Assembly: GCA_020024985.1 (NCBI GenBank)
Contig: JAHHSW010000072.1
Coordinates: forward strand, 1 to 5,544
Origin: Anaeroplasmataceae bacterium
GTDB lineage: Bacteria; Bacillota_I; Bacilli_A; Acholeplasmatales; Anaeroplasmataceae
Direction of reading: 5' to 3'
DNA: 5,544 nucleotides
Under the pieces are notes generated by a model that saw only the letters and a list, made by a program, of their open reading frames with translations, did not search any database and was not told the origin of the DNA. The position numbers and the translations under genes are program-made. Shown one piece after another: positions 1-5,544 of the stretch (its first letter is position 1; the number at the start of each line of letters is the position of its first letter).

Positions 1-15
1 TAGTATTTTATACTA
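1..15. promoter_or_regulatory. Short inverted repeat upstream of feoA, possible operator
   Basis: TAGTAT-TTT-ATACTA is a perfect 6-bp inverted repeat with a 3-bp spacer, ending 15 bases before the feoA start codon and 5 bases before its ribosome binding site. Iron uptake operons are normally under metal-dependent repression, so a palindrome here could be an operator half-seen at the window edge. It does not match the classical 19-bp Fur consensus (GATAATGATAATCATTATC). An AT-rich 6-bp repeat can also arise by chance. TATACT at 9-14 resembles a -10 box, but a transcript starting about 7 bases later would barely include the ribosome binding site. Confidence 0.25.
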
Positions 16-30
16 ATTGAGGAGGAAAAG

Positions 31-270
31 ATGAAAAAATTAAGTGAATTTTCTATCGGTGAGTCCGGCGTAGTTAACATTGTTAATGGCGATGGCCGCG
101 TTAGAAGAAGATTATTCGACATGGGAATCACTCCTGGTGCCGAGATCTATTTAAGAAAGAAGGCTCCACTTGGAGATCCTATCGAGGTAACACTAAGAGG
201 CTATGAGCTTACCTTAAGAAAGAGCGAGGCTGAATTAGTTGTATGCTCTATGACAGGAGGTAATGAATAA
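31..270 (+). CDS. feoA: FeoA, ferrous iron transport protein A
   Basis: This 79-residue protein is a small cytoplasmic SH3-like partner of the ferrous iron permease FeoB, of typical length for FeoA. The family signature is clear: GxGRVRRRLFDMGITPGAEI at about residues 20-39, then APLGDPIEVTLRGYELTLRKSEA at about residues 45-67, the core of the FeoA fold. The start is fixed by GGAGG at 21-25, five bases before the ATG. Its stop codon overlaps the feoB start by one base (TAATG at 268-272), and its last codons carry the AGGAGG that serves feoB, so the two genes are translationally coupled. In the family FeoA is needed for or stimulates FeoB-dependent Fe(II) uptake, and its exact mechanism is still debated. 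The product assignment is secure from sequence and from the adjacent feoB. Confidence 0.96.
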   Translation: MKKLSEFSIGESGVVNIVNGDGRVRRRLFDMGITPGAEIYLRKKAPLGDPIEVTLRGYELTLRKSEAELVVCSMTGGNE

Positions 271-2567
271 TGAAAAGATTTGCCCTAGCAGGTAACCCTA
301 ACAGTGGTAAGACCACCTTATTCAACTCTCTTACTGGTGCAACAGCCCATGTAGGTAACTGGCCAGGAGTTACAGTTGAAAAGAAGGAGGGCCTTTACAA
401 GAAGTGTAAGGAGGTTGTCCAAATTGTCGACCTACCTGGTATTTACTCATTATCACCATATACATCAGAGGAGGTTATCTCAAGAAACTTCATTATTGAT
501 GAGAAGCCTGATTGTGTAATTAATATAGTTGATGCTACAAACCTTGAGCGTAACCTATATTTAACTACTCAGCTTCTTGAGATGAATGTCCCTGTTGTAG
601 TTGCTCTAAACATGATGGATGTTTTAGAGAAGAACGGAGATAAGATTGACTGTGATTTACTTTCTAAGAAGCTTGGAGTCCCAGTTGTTCTTATTTCAGC
701 TCAAACTGGTGAAAACCTAGAGGAATTAATGAATGCTGCTTATGAGGCCTCATTAACTCCAAGAGAGGGTAAGAGCGTATTAGAGGGTAGTAGATTAAAT
801 GTGTTAATCCAAGACGTTAAGACTGCTTTTACAGGCTTAGACGTTGAAAACCCACTATTCCACGCTATCAAGCTTATTGAAAATGATGATATTGAAATTC
901 AAAATCATCCAAGATTAATTAAGATTGTAGATGAATTTAAGAAAACCTTTGCTGATGAGAAGTTTGGTACAGATTTAGAGGCTATCATCGCTGATGAAAG
1001 ATATAAGTATATTACCTCTGAATATGTTAAGGCAAGAACTAGAACTAGAATCGTTAATAAGTTCGAGCAAACTAAGTCAGATAAGATTGATAAGGTATTA
1101 ACTAATAAGTGGGCAGGTATCCCAATCTTCTTAGTAATCCTATTCTTAATATTCCATTTAACATTCTCAGAAAACTTCTTATATTTAGGAGGCTTATTAA
1201 ATATCCAGCATGCCTCATTTGAAGGAACTGCCTTCGAGGGCTTATTCTGGACAAAAAGTGGTATTAATTCACCAGGCTTTATCCTATTCCAGCTAATGGG
1301 TGGTATAACAGGTCAGCTTGCTGAATGGATTGCTGTAGGCGTTGATGCAATGGGAGCTTCCCCATGGGCTGCAGGCTTAATCAATGATGGTATCTTTGCT
1401 GGTATCTTCGCTGTATTATCATTCGTACCACAAATTCTTACAATATTCCTATTCTTCTCAATTCTTGAGGATTCAGGATATATGTCAAGAGTTGTATTTA
1501 TTCTAGATAGAATATTCCGTAAGTTCGGCTTATCAGGACGTGCCTTTATCCCAATGATTATGGGCTTTGGATGCTCTGTACCAGCTATCGTTAACACTCG
1601 TACCCTTGCAGATGAGAAGGAGAAGGTGGCAACAATTCGTGTTATTCCATTCTTCTCATGTGGAGCTAAGCTTCCAATCCTAACTGCAATTGCTGGTGCT
1701 ATCGTTGCTCAATTTGGTGTTGGTAACGCTGATTTAATTACCTTTGGTATGTATATAATTGGTATTGTAACTGCAATCGTTACAGTATTATTCATGCGTA
1801 AGACTACAATGCGTGGTGAAATTCCTCCATTTGTAATGGAGCTTCCTGCTTACCATGCTCCACAATTTAAATCAACAATGATTCATATGTGGGATAAGCT
1901 TAAGCATTATATTAAGAAGGCATTCACTATTATCTTAGCATCTACAGTATTAATTTGGTTCCTAACAAACTTCAAGTGGGACTGGACAATGGTAGAGGAT
2001 GGAACTATTAATGAGTCAATTATTGCTTCAATTGGTCAGCTATTCACTCCAATATTCACTCCACTAGGCTTTGGTAGCCAATTAAAGGAGATAACTGTTA
2101 ATGGTGTTGCTCTAAACTTCACATGGGTATTCGTAGTTGCAGCTGTAACCGGCTTAATTGCTAAGGAAAACGTAATTGCAACCTTCGGTGTTTTAGCTGC
2201 ATGTATCGCTTCAGCAGGTGCCTTCCCAGAGCTTGCTGAGGATGAGGAGGGTATTACCTATGTTCAAGCAATGATTAATGCTACAGGAATTACTCTTCCA
2301 GGCTTAATTTCATTTATCGTATTCAATATGACTACTATTCCATGCTTTGCCGCTGTTGCAACAACAAAGTCAGAGCTTACAAAGAAGCAGTATCATGGAA
2401 CACTATTATTCTGGATCGTTACATCTTATATCGTTTCAACTATCGTTTATGTAGTTGGCTCTTGGTGGTGGACAGTATTTATCTTTGTAGCGGCCCTTGC
2501 CTTAGTAATCGTAGCTATTCATTACTATGATAGATGGATGGATCAAAAAGAAAGAGCTAGGGCTTAG
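270..2567 (+). CDS. feoB: FeoB, ferrous iron permease with N-terminal GTPase domain
   Basis: This 765-residue inner-membrane Fe(II) transporter is full length for the family. The N-terminal G domain has all its motifs: G1 GNPNSGKT (8-15), G2 threonine T35 in WPGVT, G3 DLPG (54-57), G4 NMMD (114-117) and G5 SAQTG (143-147). A helical linker of about residues 165-275 follows. The membrane part begins near residue 283 and holds the two Gate (nucleoside-recognition) domains and the FeoB C region. Conserved landmarks are EDSGYMSR (400-407), GFGCSVPAI (432-440, C435), PFFSCGAKLP (460-469, C464), AKEN (631-634) and a TIPC motif with C692. The first two cysteine motifs match those proposed to lie in the FeoB iron path. 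The start uses AGGAGG at 255-260. The C-terminus is a WWW-containing transmembrane helix and a short charged tail, with no added FeoC-like domain. The feoA and Cys-rich neighbours complete a standard Firmicutes feo operon. Confidence 0.98.
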   Translation: MKRFALAGNPNSGKTTLFNSLTGATAHVGNWPGVTVEKKEGLYKKCKEVVQIVDLPGIYSLSPYTSEEVISRNFIIDEKPDCVINIVDATNLERNLYLTTQLLEMNVPVVVALNMMDVLEKNGDKIDCDLLSKKLGVPVVLISAQTGENLEELMNAAYEASLTPREGKSVLEGSRLNVLIQDVKTAFTGLDVENPLFHAIKLIENDDIEIQNHPRLIKIVDEFKKTFADEKFGTDLEAIIADERYKYITSEYVKARTRTRIVNKFEQTKSDKIDKVLTNKWAGIPIFLVILFLIFHLTFSENFLYLGGLLNIQHASFEGTAFEGLFWTKSGINSPGFILFQLMGGITGQLAEWIAVGVDAMGASPWAAGLINDGIFAGIFAVLSFVPQILTIFLFFSILEDSGYMSRVVFILDRIFRKFGLSGRAFIPMIMGFGCSVPAIVNTRTLADEKEKVATIRVIPFFSCGAKLPILTAIAGAIVAQFGVGNADLITFGMYIIGIVTAIVTVLFMRKTTMRGEIPPFVMELPAYHAPQFKSTMIHMWDKLKHYIKKAFTIILASTVLIWFLTNFKWDWTMVEDGTINESIIASIGQLFTPIFTPLGFGSQLKEITVNGVALNFTWVFVVAAVTGLIAKENVIATFGVLAACIASAGAFPELAEDEEGITYVQAMINATGITLPGLISFIVFNMTTIPCFAAVATTKSELTKKQYHGTLLFWIVTSYIVSTIVYVVGSWWWTVFIFVAALALVIVAIHYYDRWMDQKERARA

Positions 2568-2570
2568 CCT

Positions 2571-2813
2571 ATGACTCCTGCTGATATAGTAATTTTAGTA
2601 GTTGTAGCTGCTGTAGTATTAGCTATAGTTGGTACCTATATTTATAAAAGAGTAAAGGGGCTTCCAACAGGTGAGTGCTCATGCTGCAGTAGTAGAATGA
2701 AAAAATCAGTTAAAAAGGCCATGAAGGATATTAAGCTTGATGACCTAGATGAAAATGATGATTGCGGCTGTGGCTGTGGCTGTAAATCAAAAAACAATAA
2801 TAAGGAAAGTTAA
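2571..2813 (+). CDS. FeoB-associated Cys-rich membrane protein
   Basis: This 80-residue protein starts three bases after the feoB stop. Residues 5-25 form one hydrophobic transmembrane helix after a very short N-terminus. A basic stretch follows, then a first cysteine group (C36, C38, C39), a Lys-rich then Asp-rich linker (44-64), a CGCGCGC cluster (C65, C67, C69, C71) and a polar tail. This layout and the position behind feoB match the FeoB-associated Cys-rich family of Firmicutes. The role of that family is not firmly established; binding or handing over iron at the cytoplasmic face of FeoB is the natural inference from seven cysteines on a membrane anchor. No strong ribosome binding site precedes the ATG, so translation probably depends on coupling with feoB. 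It is the last gene before the terminator. Family assignment is confident, function is not. Confidence 0.88.
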   Translation: MTPADIVILVVVAAVVLAIVGTYIYKRVKGLPTGECSCCSSRMKKSVKKAMKDIKLDDLDENDDCGCGCGCKSKNNNKES

Positions 2814-2825
2814 TAAGGATTTATA

Positions 2826-2856
2826 GGGTCTACCCTTTAGGGGTAGGCCTTTTTTT
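2826..2856 (+). terminator. Intrinsic terminator of the feo operon
   Basis: A 9-bp stem pairs GGTCTACCC (2827-2835) with GGGTAGGCC (2841-2849), including one G-U pair, around a 5-base loop TTTAG. It is followed directly by seven T residues (2850-2856). It lies 13 bases after the last feo gene stop codon and is the textbook form of a Rho-independent terminator reading rightward. No A-run lies on the left side, so it is not evidently bidirectional. Confidence 0.93.
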
Positions 2857-2894
2857 CGCTATTACTTCTATAATAAATTTTTATGTTATCAAAA

Positions 2895-3023
2895 ATACCC
2901 TTATGCCTTAGTTATAAATAATAAACAAAAACAAAAGCTTTATACCCATAAGCCCTATCACTATAAGAAAAGCTTATAGATATAAAATAATTCATAATTT
3001 TACTTTATACCATATAAGCCTTA
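2895..3023. repeat. Three imperfect copies of a 16-17 bp motif in the spacer
   Basis: Copies are ATACCCTTATGCCTTA (2895-2910), ATACCCATAAGCCCTA (2942-2957) and ATACCATATAAGCCTTA (3007-3023). The first two match at 13 of 16 positions; the third fits the second with one inserted base. The second and third are both preceded by CTTT. Start-to-start distances are 47 and 65 bases, so they are not evenly spaced. They could be binding sites for a regulator of the downstream genes, or chance similarity in an AT-rich spacer where GCC and TTA words are common. Confidence 0.35.
2961..2979. promoter_or_regulatory. Perfect 7-5-7 inverted repeat, possible operator
   Basis: CTATAAG (2961-2967), spacer AAAAG, CTTATAG (2973-2979) is a perfect 7-bp inverted repeat with 5 bases between the arms, 67 bases upstream of the next start codon. 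No T-run follows, so it is not a terminator. The 19-bp symmetric form and its place between operons suit a dimeric repressor site, but no regulator family consensus is recognised. Confidence 0.35.
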
Positions 3024-3027
3024 TTAT
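2999..3027 (+). promoter_or_regulatory. Weak sigma-A-like promoter candidate for the second cluster
   Basis: TTTACT (2999-3004) and TATTAT (3022-3027) are separated by 17 bases, with two and one mismatches to the -35 and -10 consensus. The third spacer repeat falls between them. The weakness is geometry: transcription would start near 3034, leaving the GGAGG at 3035-3039 at the very 5' end of the message. A perfect TATAAT at 2869-2874 is an alternative -10 but lacks a good -35. A promoter is expected somewhere in this spacer because a terminator closes the operon before it. Confidence 0.2.
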
Positions 3028-3046
3028 TACACCTGGAGGCGATAGT

Positions 3047-3490
3047 ATGAGAGCTTTTGAAATATTCATATGGAGCTTTAAAAGATTTATTTATAAAGCA
3101 CCAGATAGCTTAGCTATAGATTCTTCCTTATCATTTAAGGAAAATATACTAGCAATAGCGTATAGGGATCATGAAGCCTTAGCTATATTAGCTTTTAATG
3201 CCTCCTTATTTTTAGGTGGGCTTTTAGCTATGGGAATATTAGATTTTCTAATGGCTTACCTAAATAATAGCCTAGTAGCTATAGATGCTTTAACTATTTT
3301 AGGGTATCTAGTAATAATTCTAGGCTTTGATATTTATAAATATAATATTAAGGATAATCTCTTAAAGCTTCTTTATCTTTTTATAAATATAATTATAAAG
3401 GGTAGGCTTTTAGTGGTTTATATATTCTTAATATTATTTGAAAACCTAGTAGGTTATAAAAAGGGAAGGAGCGATGGATTTGTTTTATAA
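3047..3490 (+). CDS. Unrecognised 147-residue integral membrane protein
   Basis: I do not recognise this family. The start is well supported: GGAGG at 3035-3039, seven bases before the ATG. About 40 N-terminal residues are amphipathic with charged positions. Hydrophobic segments then lie at about 44-72, 76-96 and 105-136; the last is long enough for two short helices broken by KGR at 118-120. A basic tail (YKKGR) ends the protein. There is no signal peptide, cysteine or obvious catalytic motif. It overlaps the downstream antiporter gene by 17 bases and its 3' end carries the antiporter's ribosome binding site, so the two are co-translated. Fourteen of 20 isoleucine codons are ATA, like the MgtC-type gene and unlike feoB. 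A small accessory or assembly subunit for the antiporter is a guess from context only. Confidence 0.75.
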   Translation: MRAFEIFIWSFKRFIYKAPDSLAIDSSLSFKENILAIAYRDHEALAILAFNASLFLGGLLAMGILDFLMAYLNNSLVAIDALTILGYLVIILGFDIYKYNIKDNLLKLLYLFINIIIKGRLLVVYIFLILFENLVGYKKGRSDGFVL

Positions 3491-4904
3491 AATTAGTGAG
3501 GGGCTAGAGAATTTAGGCCCTGCCGCAATGATAATAGTATCAATCTCTATAATGCTATTATCAGGCTTTTTAATGACAAGAATTACTAAGCCACTTAAGC
3601 TACCAAATGTAACTGCCTATATTGTCGCAGGTATTTTAATTGGACCATTTTACTTTAATTTAATTCCTTCAAGAATTATTACAGGTACTGAGTTTTTAGC
3701 TGATATAGCCTTAGCCTTTATTGCCTTTTCAACTGGTGAATTCTTTAAGCTAGATAAGCTTAAGAAGAATTCAGGAAAGGTAGTAGTAATAACTATATTT
3801 GAGTCAGTATTAGCCTCAATTTTAGTTTTTGTATTATGCTTTTTCATCTTAAGGCTTAATTTAGCATTTAGTATTGTGCTTGGTGCCCTAGCCTCAGCTA
3901 CCGCTCCAGCCTCAACCATGATGACTATTAGGCAAACCCATGCGAAGGGTGACTTTGTTGATACCCTACTTCAGGTAGTAGCCTATGATGATATTGTTGC
4001 CTTACTTTTATATAGCGTTGCTATAAGCATTGCGATAAGCCAGATTAATGGAGAGGGTATAAATGCGATGAGTATAATACTGCCTATTTTAAAGAATATA
4101 GGAGTATTAATCCTTGGTGGTGTATTTGGTCTTATTATGAAGCTATTTATCCAAAAGAAACGATCTGATGATAATAGACTAATTATTGCCCTTAGCTTAT
4201 TAATTGCCTTTTGTGGAATCTGCCAGGCTATAGGAGTATCACCACTCCTTGGCTGTATGAGTATGGGTACAATTTATATTAATTTAAGTGATGATGATAA
4301 GCTATTTAAGCAGCTTAATTATTTTTCACCACCAATTTTATTATTATTCTTTGTAAGATCAGGTCTTTCCTTTGATTTAAATGCGCTAATTAAGCCAGCA
4401 GGTAGCTTAGGTGGTATTCCTTTAATTTTAATTGGTGCCCTATACTTTATTGTTAGAATAGTAGGAAAGTATCTAGGTGCCTTTACAGGCTGTATTGTTA
4501 CTAAAAAGCCAGCTACCACTAGAAACTACTTTGGTCTTGCCTTAATTCCTCAGGCTGGAGTGGCAATAGGCCTTGCAGCCTTAGGTAAAAGAGCCTTAGG
4601 TGGAGATATGGGTAATGCCCTTGAAACAGTTATTTTATCATCATCTATTCTTTATGAGCTAGTTGGCCCAGGCTTAAGTAAGCTAAGCCTATATCTATCT
4701 AAATCATATTCTAATAAGCTAGAGGATATGGTTACTGTAAGTGAGGTTACCCCACAAGGTAGACCAAGAAGTAATTTAGATTTATTAATTGAGCGTATTG
4801 CTAAAATACAAATAGAATTAAATAAGGATAATATAGATTCTGATGAGGAGGCCTTTACAGAGGCTGCCATTATGGATAATAAGCTAGAGGAGGAAGTAAA
4901 ATGA
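3474..4904 (+). CDS. Cation:proton antiporter, CPA2/KefB-like membrane domain
   Basis: This 476-residue protein has the Na+/H+ exchanger fold (PF00999 type), with about 11-13 transmembrane helices across residues 15-405. Landmarks are KLPNVTAYIVAGILIGP (42-58), the unwound-helix motif ATAPAS (142-147), the paired acidic ion-binding residues DD (172-173), FFVRSGLSFDL (292-302), a basic helix segment RIVGKYLG (328-335), LIPQAGVAIGLA (357-368) and ELVGPG (395-400). A DD pair is usually linked to electrogenic exchange in CPA2 proteins. The substrate (Na+ or K+) cannot be read from sequence. There is no C-terminal TrkA-N/RCK domain; instead a cytoplasmic tail of about 65 residues is acidic (16 D/E against 8 K/R in 411-476). 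The chosen start follows an AAGGGAAGGAG stretch (3461-3471). The next ATG (residue 19, 3528) has no good ribosome binding site. The gene overlaps its neighbours on both sides, by 17 and 4 bases. Confidence 0.93.
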   Translation: MDLFYKISEGLENLGPAAMIIVSISIMLLSGFLMTRITKPLKLPNVTAYIVAGILIGPFYFNLIPSRIITGTEFLADIALAFIAFSTGEFFKLDKLKKNSGKVVVITIFESVLASILVFVLCFFILRLNLAFSIVLGALASATAPASTMMTIRQTHAKGDFVDTLLQVVAYDDIVALLLYSVAISIAISQINGEGINAMSIILPILKNIGVLILGGVFGLIMKLFIQKKRSDDNRLIIALSLLIAFCGICQAIGVSPLLGCMSMGTIYINLSDDDKLFKQLNYFSPPILLLFFVRSGLSFDLNALIKPAGSLGGIPLILIGALYFIVRIVGKYLGAFTGCIVTKKPATTRNYFGLALIPQAGVAIGLAALGKRALGGDMGNALETVILSSSILYELVGPGLSKLSLYLSKSYSNKLEDMVTVSEVTPQGRPRSNLDLLIERIAKIQIELNKDNIDSDEEAFTEAAIMDNKLEEEVK

Positions 4905-5544
4905 TAGATCCTATTGCTAGGCTACTTGGAGAGTGGTCAGTTAATTTAACTATATATAGTATATTATTAAGGCTTTCTATAGCCCTATTAATTGGAGCCC
5001 TAATAGGCTGTGAAAGATCATCTAAAATACATAGTGCGGGGCTTAGAACCTTTATATTAATAACTATAGGTACAGCTATAGCTAGTATGATGGATTCAGT
5101 TATTAATTATAATAAGGAGTTTAATATTTATTTAATTTCTGGAGCCGCTATTATTGGTGCCTCAGTAATTAGTATTAAATCCCTATTAACCTCATCACGT
5201 GGTCAAATTAAGGGCCTTACTACAGCAGCTGCACTTTGGGCCTCAAGCCTAATAGGCTTATTAATAGGCCTTGGCTATTATTCAATAGCCCTAATATCTG
5301 GAGGCTTTTTAATATTAGCTCTTGCAATACTACCTTATTTAGAGGGCTACCTAAAGAATAGAAGCAACCACTTTGAGGTCCATTTAGAGCTTAAGAATGC
5401 CATTTATTTAAAGAACTTTGTTAGCACAATTAGGCTTTTAGGGCTTTCTATAGATAATATAGAGCTAAATACTGCCTATATTAATTCTGACCTAAGCGTT
5501 TATACAATAGCTATTTCTGTTAATGGTAAGGAAATGAGAAAATA
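4901..5544 (+). CDS. MgtC/SapB-family membrane protein, 3' end cut by the window
   Basis: The frame is open from the ATG at 4901 to the window end (214 codons, no stop). GAGGAGG at 4887-4893 lies seven bases before the start, and ATGA at 4901-4904 overlaps the antiporter stop. The MgtC pattern is visible: LLIGALIGCER (29-39), AGLRTFILITIGTA (46-59), SGAAIIGASVIS (80-91) and IKGLTTAAALWASSLIGLLIGLG (103-125), with about five helices between residues 17 and 146. From about residue 158 (HFEVHLELK) a soluble C-terminal domain begins, probably the ACT-like domain found in many MgtC proteins. It looks nearly complete at the cut. Departures from the usual family text are GCER where GLER or GAER is common, and IIGAS where FLGAG is usual. 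Known members act in Mg2+-limited growth, acid or intracellular survival, and in some species modulate ATP synthase or transporters; none of this can be assigned here. Of 33 isoleucine codons, 19 are ATA and none ATC. Confidence 0.9.
   Translation, partial: MIDPIARLLGEWSVNLTIYSILLRLSIALLIGALIGCERSSKIHSAGLRTFILITIGTAIASMMDSVINYNKEFNIYLISGAAIIGASVISIKSLLTSSRGQIKGLTTAAALWASSLIGLLIGLGYYSIALISGGFLILALAILPYLEGYLKNRSNHFEVHLELKNAIYLKNFVSTIRLLGLSIDNIELNTAYINSDLSVYTIAISVNGKEMRK

Noticed and set aside
1313..1597. Minus-strand reading frame of 94 codons inside feoB
   Set aside because: It lies wholly antisense to a secure membrane-domain coding region, has no recognisable family and no supporting promoter or ribosome binding site.
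2342..2530. Plus-strand 62-codon frame overlapping the end of feoB
   Set aside because: It is an out-of-frame shadow of the FeoB C-terminus, and its translation has no domain character.
2895..3023. A CRISPR array from the repeated motif
   Set aside because: The copies are only 16-17 bases, imperfect and unevenly spaced, and no cas genes are present.
2857..3046. A riboswitch or structured leader (for example a Mg2+ or Mn2+ sensor) before the transporter cluster
   Set aside because: The spacer is very AT-rich, lacks conserved G-rich cores or long stems, and has no terminator-like hairpin near the start codon.
3047..3600. Possible frameshift joining the 147-residue protein and the antiporter into one gene
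   Set aside because: The antiporter has a complete N-terminal helix and its own upstream purine-rich site, and the upstream protein has its own start and a normal stop. A short coupled overlap explains the layout.
3650..4870. Three minus-strand frames opposite the antiporter gene (3650-3919, 4319-4519, 4652-4870)
   Set aside because: All are antisense to conserved antiporter motifs and show low-complexity, Ser/Lys/Ile-rich translations typical of shadow frames.

Overview
The window looks like chromosomal DNA from a low-GC Gram-positive bacterium, most likely an anaerobic Firmicute (Clostridia or a relative). The basis is the strong AT richness, strong GGAGG-type ribosome binding sites, AGA-dominated arginine codons, dense same-strand overlapping genes, and a FeoB-associated cysteine-rich protein, a family typical of Firmicutes. 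Trp is encoded by TGG and TGA is used as a stop (4902-4904), so the code is standard. I cannot name a species.

Positions 1-2856 hold a ferrous-iron uptake operon: feoA (31-270), feoB (270-2567) and a small membrane-anchored Cys-rich protein (2571-2813). The genes overlap or nearly touch, and a clear intrinsic terminator follows at 2826-2856. FeoB is the Fe(II) permease with its GTPase domain, FeoA is its small SH3-like partner, and the Cys-rich protein is the usual third component in Firmicutes, of unknown exact role. The promoter lies outside the window; only a short inverted repeat at 1-15 is visible upstream.

Positions 2857-3046 are an AT-rich spacer. It has a perfect 7-5-7 inverted repeat, three imperfect copies of an ATACC-TAAGCC-TA motif and a weak promoter candidate.

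Positions 3047-5544 hold a second same-strand cluster of three overlapping genes for membrane proteins: a 147-residue protein I do not recognise, a 476-residue CPA2-type cation:proton antiporter, and an MgtC/SapB-family protein cut by the window end. The overlaps (17 nt, then 4 nt) imply co-transcription and translational coupling. The content suggests ion or envelope homeostasis, but substrate and role are inference. Isoleucine codon use (ATA-rich here, ATA-poor in feoB) separates this cluster from the feo operon.

No RNA genes, mobile elements or CRISPR arrays are visible, and no convincing gene lies on the minus strand. The feo operon is ordinary. The least explained parts are the 147-residue protein, its tight coupling to the antiporter and MgtC-like genes, and the repeats in front of it.
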